A stretch of DNA of 64,000 nt from DASQYE01 sp036389315 (GTDB taxonomy: Bacteria > Acidobacteriota > Blastocatellia > Pyrinomonadales > Pyrinomonadaceae), in the NCBI GenBank assembly GCA_036389315.1, contig DASVQF010000039.1:164331-228330 (forward strand). The letters run 5' to 3'. This document shows, one piece after another, positions 63,803-64,000 of the stretch (within the stretch, counting starts at the first letter, position 1; each line of letters opens with the position of its first letter). The notes under the pieces were generated by a model. That model saw nothing but the letters and a program-made list of their open reading frames with translations, was not told the origin of the DNA and made no database searches. A program made the translations under genes and the position numbers.

Positions 63803-64000
63803 ATGTCTAAAGAGAAATTTGACCGCAGCAAGCCACACGTCAACATCGGGACAATCGGCCACGTCGATCACGGCAAGACCACTCTGACCGCCGCCATCAC
63901 CAAAGTCCTGGCCAAACATAACCCCAAGATTCAAGTCCGGGCTTTTGATTCCATCGATAATGCTCCCGAAGAGAAGGCCCGTGGCATCACCATCGCCACC
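63803..64000 (+). CDS. tuf: Elongation factor Tu (3' end outside window)
   Basis: Delivers aminoacyl-tRNA to the ribosome as a GTPase. Only the first 66 codons are visible: MSKEKFDRSKPHVNIGTIGH leading into the P-loop GHVDHGKTTLTAA (about 18-30), and the switch I region PEEKARGITIAT before the window ends. The N-terminus and motifs are standard for EF-Tu. It follows tRNA-Thr(GGU) by 60 bp, the same linkage as the tufB operon of E. coli, so co-transcription with the tRNAs is very likely. The insertions upstream may have separated this set from its original promoter. Confidence 0.97.
   Translation, partial: MSKEKFDRSKPHVNIGTIGHVDHGKTTLTAAITKVLAKHNPKIQVRAFDSIDNAPEEKARGITIAT

Overview
ORGANISM. 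GC-rich DNA of an acidobacterium, most likely class Blastocatellia (inference from gene families only). Supporting signs are two Oar-like TonB-dependent receptors with carboxypeptidase-regulatory N-termini, a VWFA-related acidobacterial-type protein, a CRTAC1/ASPIC-UnbV protein, many secreted TPR proteins, a DUF4214 fragment, and hairpin repeats between genes. Recognisable promoters have TTGACA/TATAAT-type boxes.

LAYOUT. 1-10.2 kb: end of a DUF4214 protein, a secreted unknown, then a minus-strand block of exported GalM, two TPR proteins and a large TonB receptor. 10.2-31.1 kb: sugar region. CRTAC1 and a GH51 arabinofuranosidase lead into a plus-strand operon (Tat-exported GH51, GalT, IMPase-family phosphatase, GHMP sugar kinase, GalE, a complete sugar ABC importer, GH5-like glycosidase). 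A minus-strand xylA-aldo/keto reductase-xylB block and a plus-strand phosphoglucomutase follow. 31.2-34.8 kb: AT-richer patch with a DUF4032-like small protein, unknown secreted proteins and a broken zinc metalloprotease gene. 34.8-54.8 kb: tRNA-Thr(CGU), an H1-tail-like basic protein and a small acidic protein, trmFO, a SIR2-TPR protein, VWFA-TonB, xerC, a DksA-like protein, a second TonB receptor, a RelE-type toxin-antitoxin pair, uvrA and pgsA. 55-64 kb: the tRNA-Thr(UGU)-Tyr-Gly-Thr(GGU)-tuf operon, split after its first tRNA by about 8 kb.

HOW THE GENES MAY WORK TOGETHER. The kinase in the sugar operon matches the kinase domain of plant L-arabinokinase (ARA1) better than galactokinase: its signature is APGRLDVMGGIADYSGS rather than GRxNLIGEHTDY. 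L-arabinose and D-xylose are C4 epimers, as galactose and glucose are. The operon could therefore run a Leloir-like route: L-Ara to L-Ara-1-P (kinase), UDP-L-Ara (GalT-like), UDP-Xyl (GalE), Xyl-1-P, xylose (IMPase-family phosphatase), then XylA and XylB. No araA, araB or araD is visible here. Ordinary galactose use (GalM, kinase, GalT, GalE, Pgm) is the main alternative.

MOBILE DNA. A 46-bp copy of the tRNA-Thr(UGU) 3' half at 60.3 kb bounds a 5.2-kb island. A degraded tRNA-Thr-like relic lies just before tRNA-Tyr. The toxin-antitoxin pair sits between two exact 24-bp copies of the uvrA 3' end.
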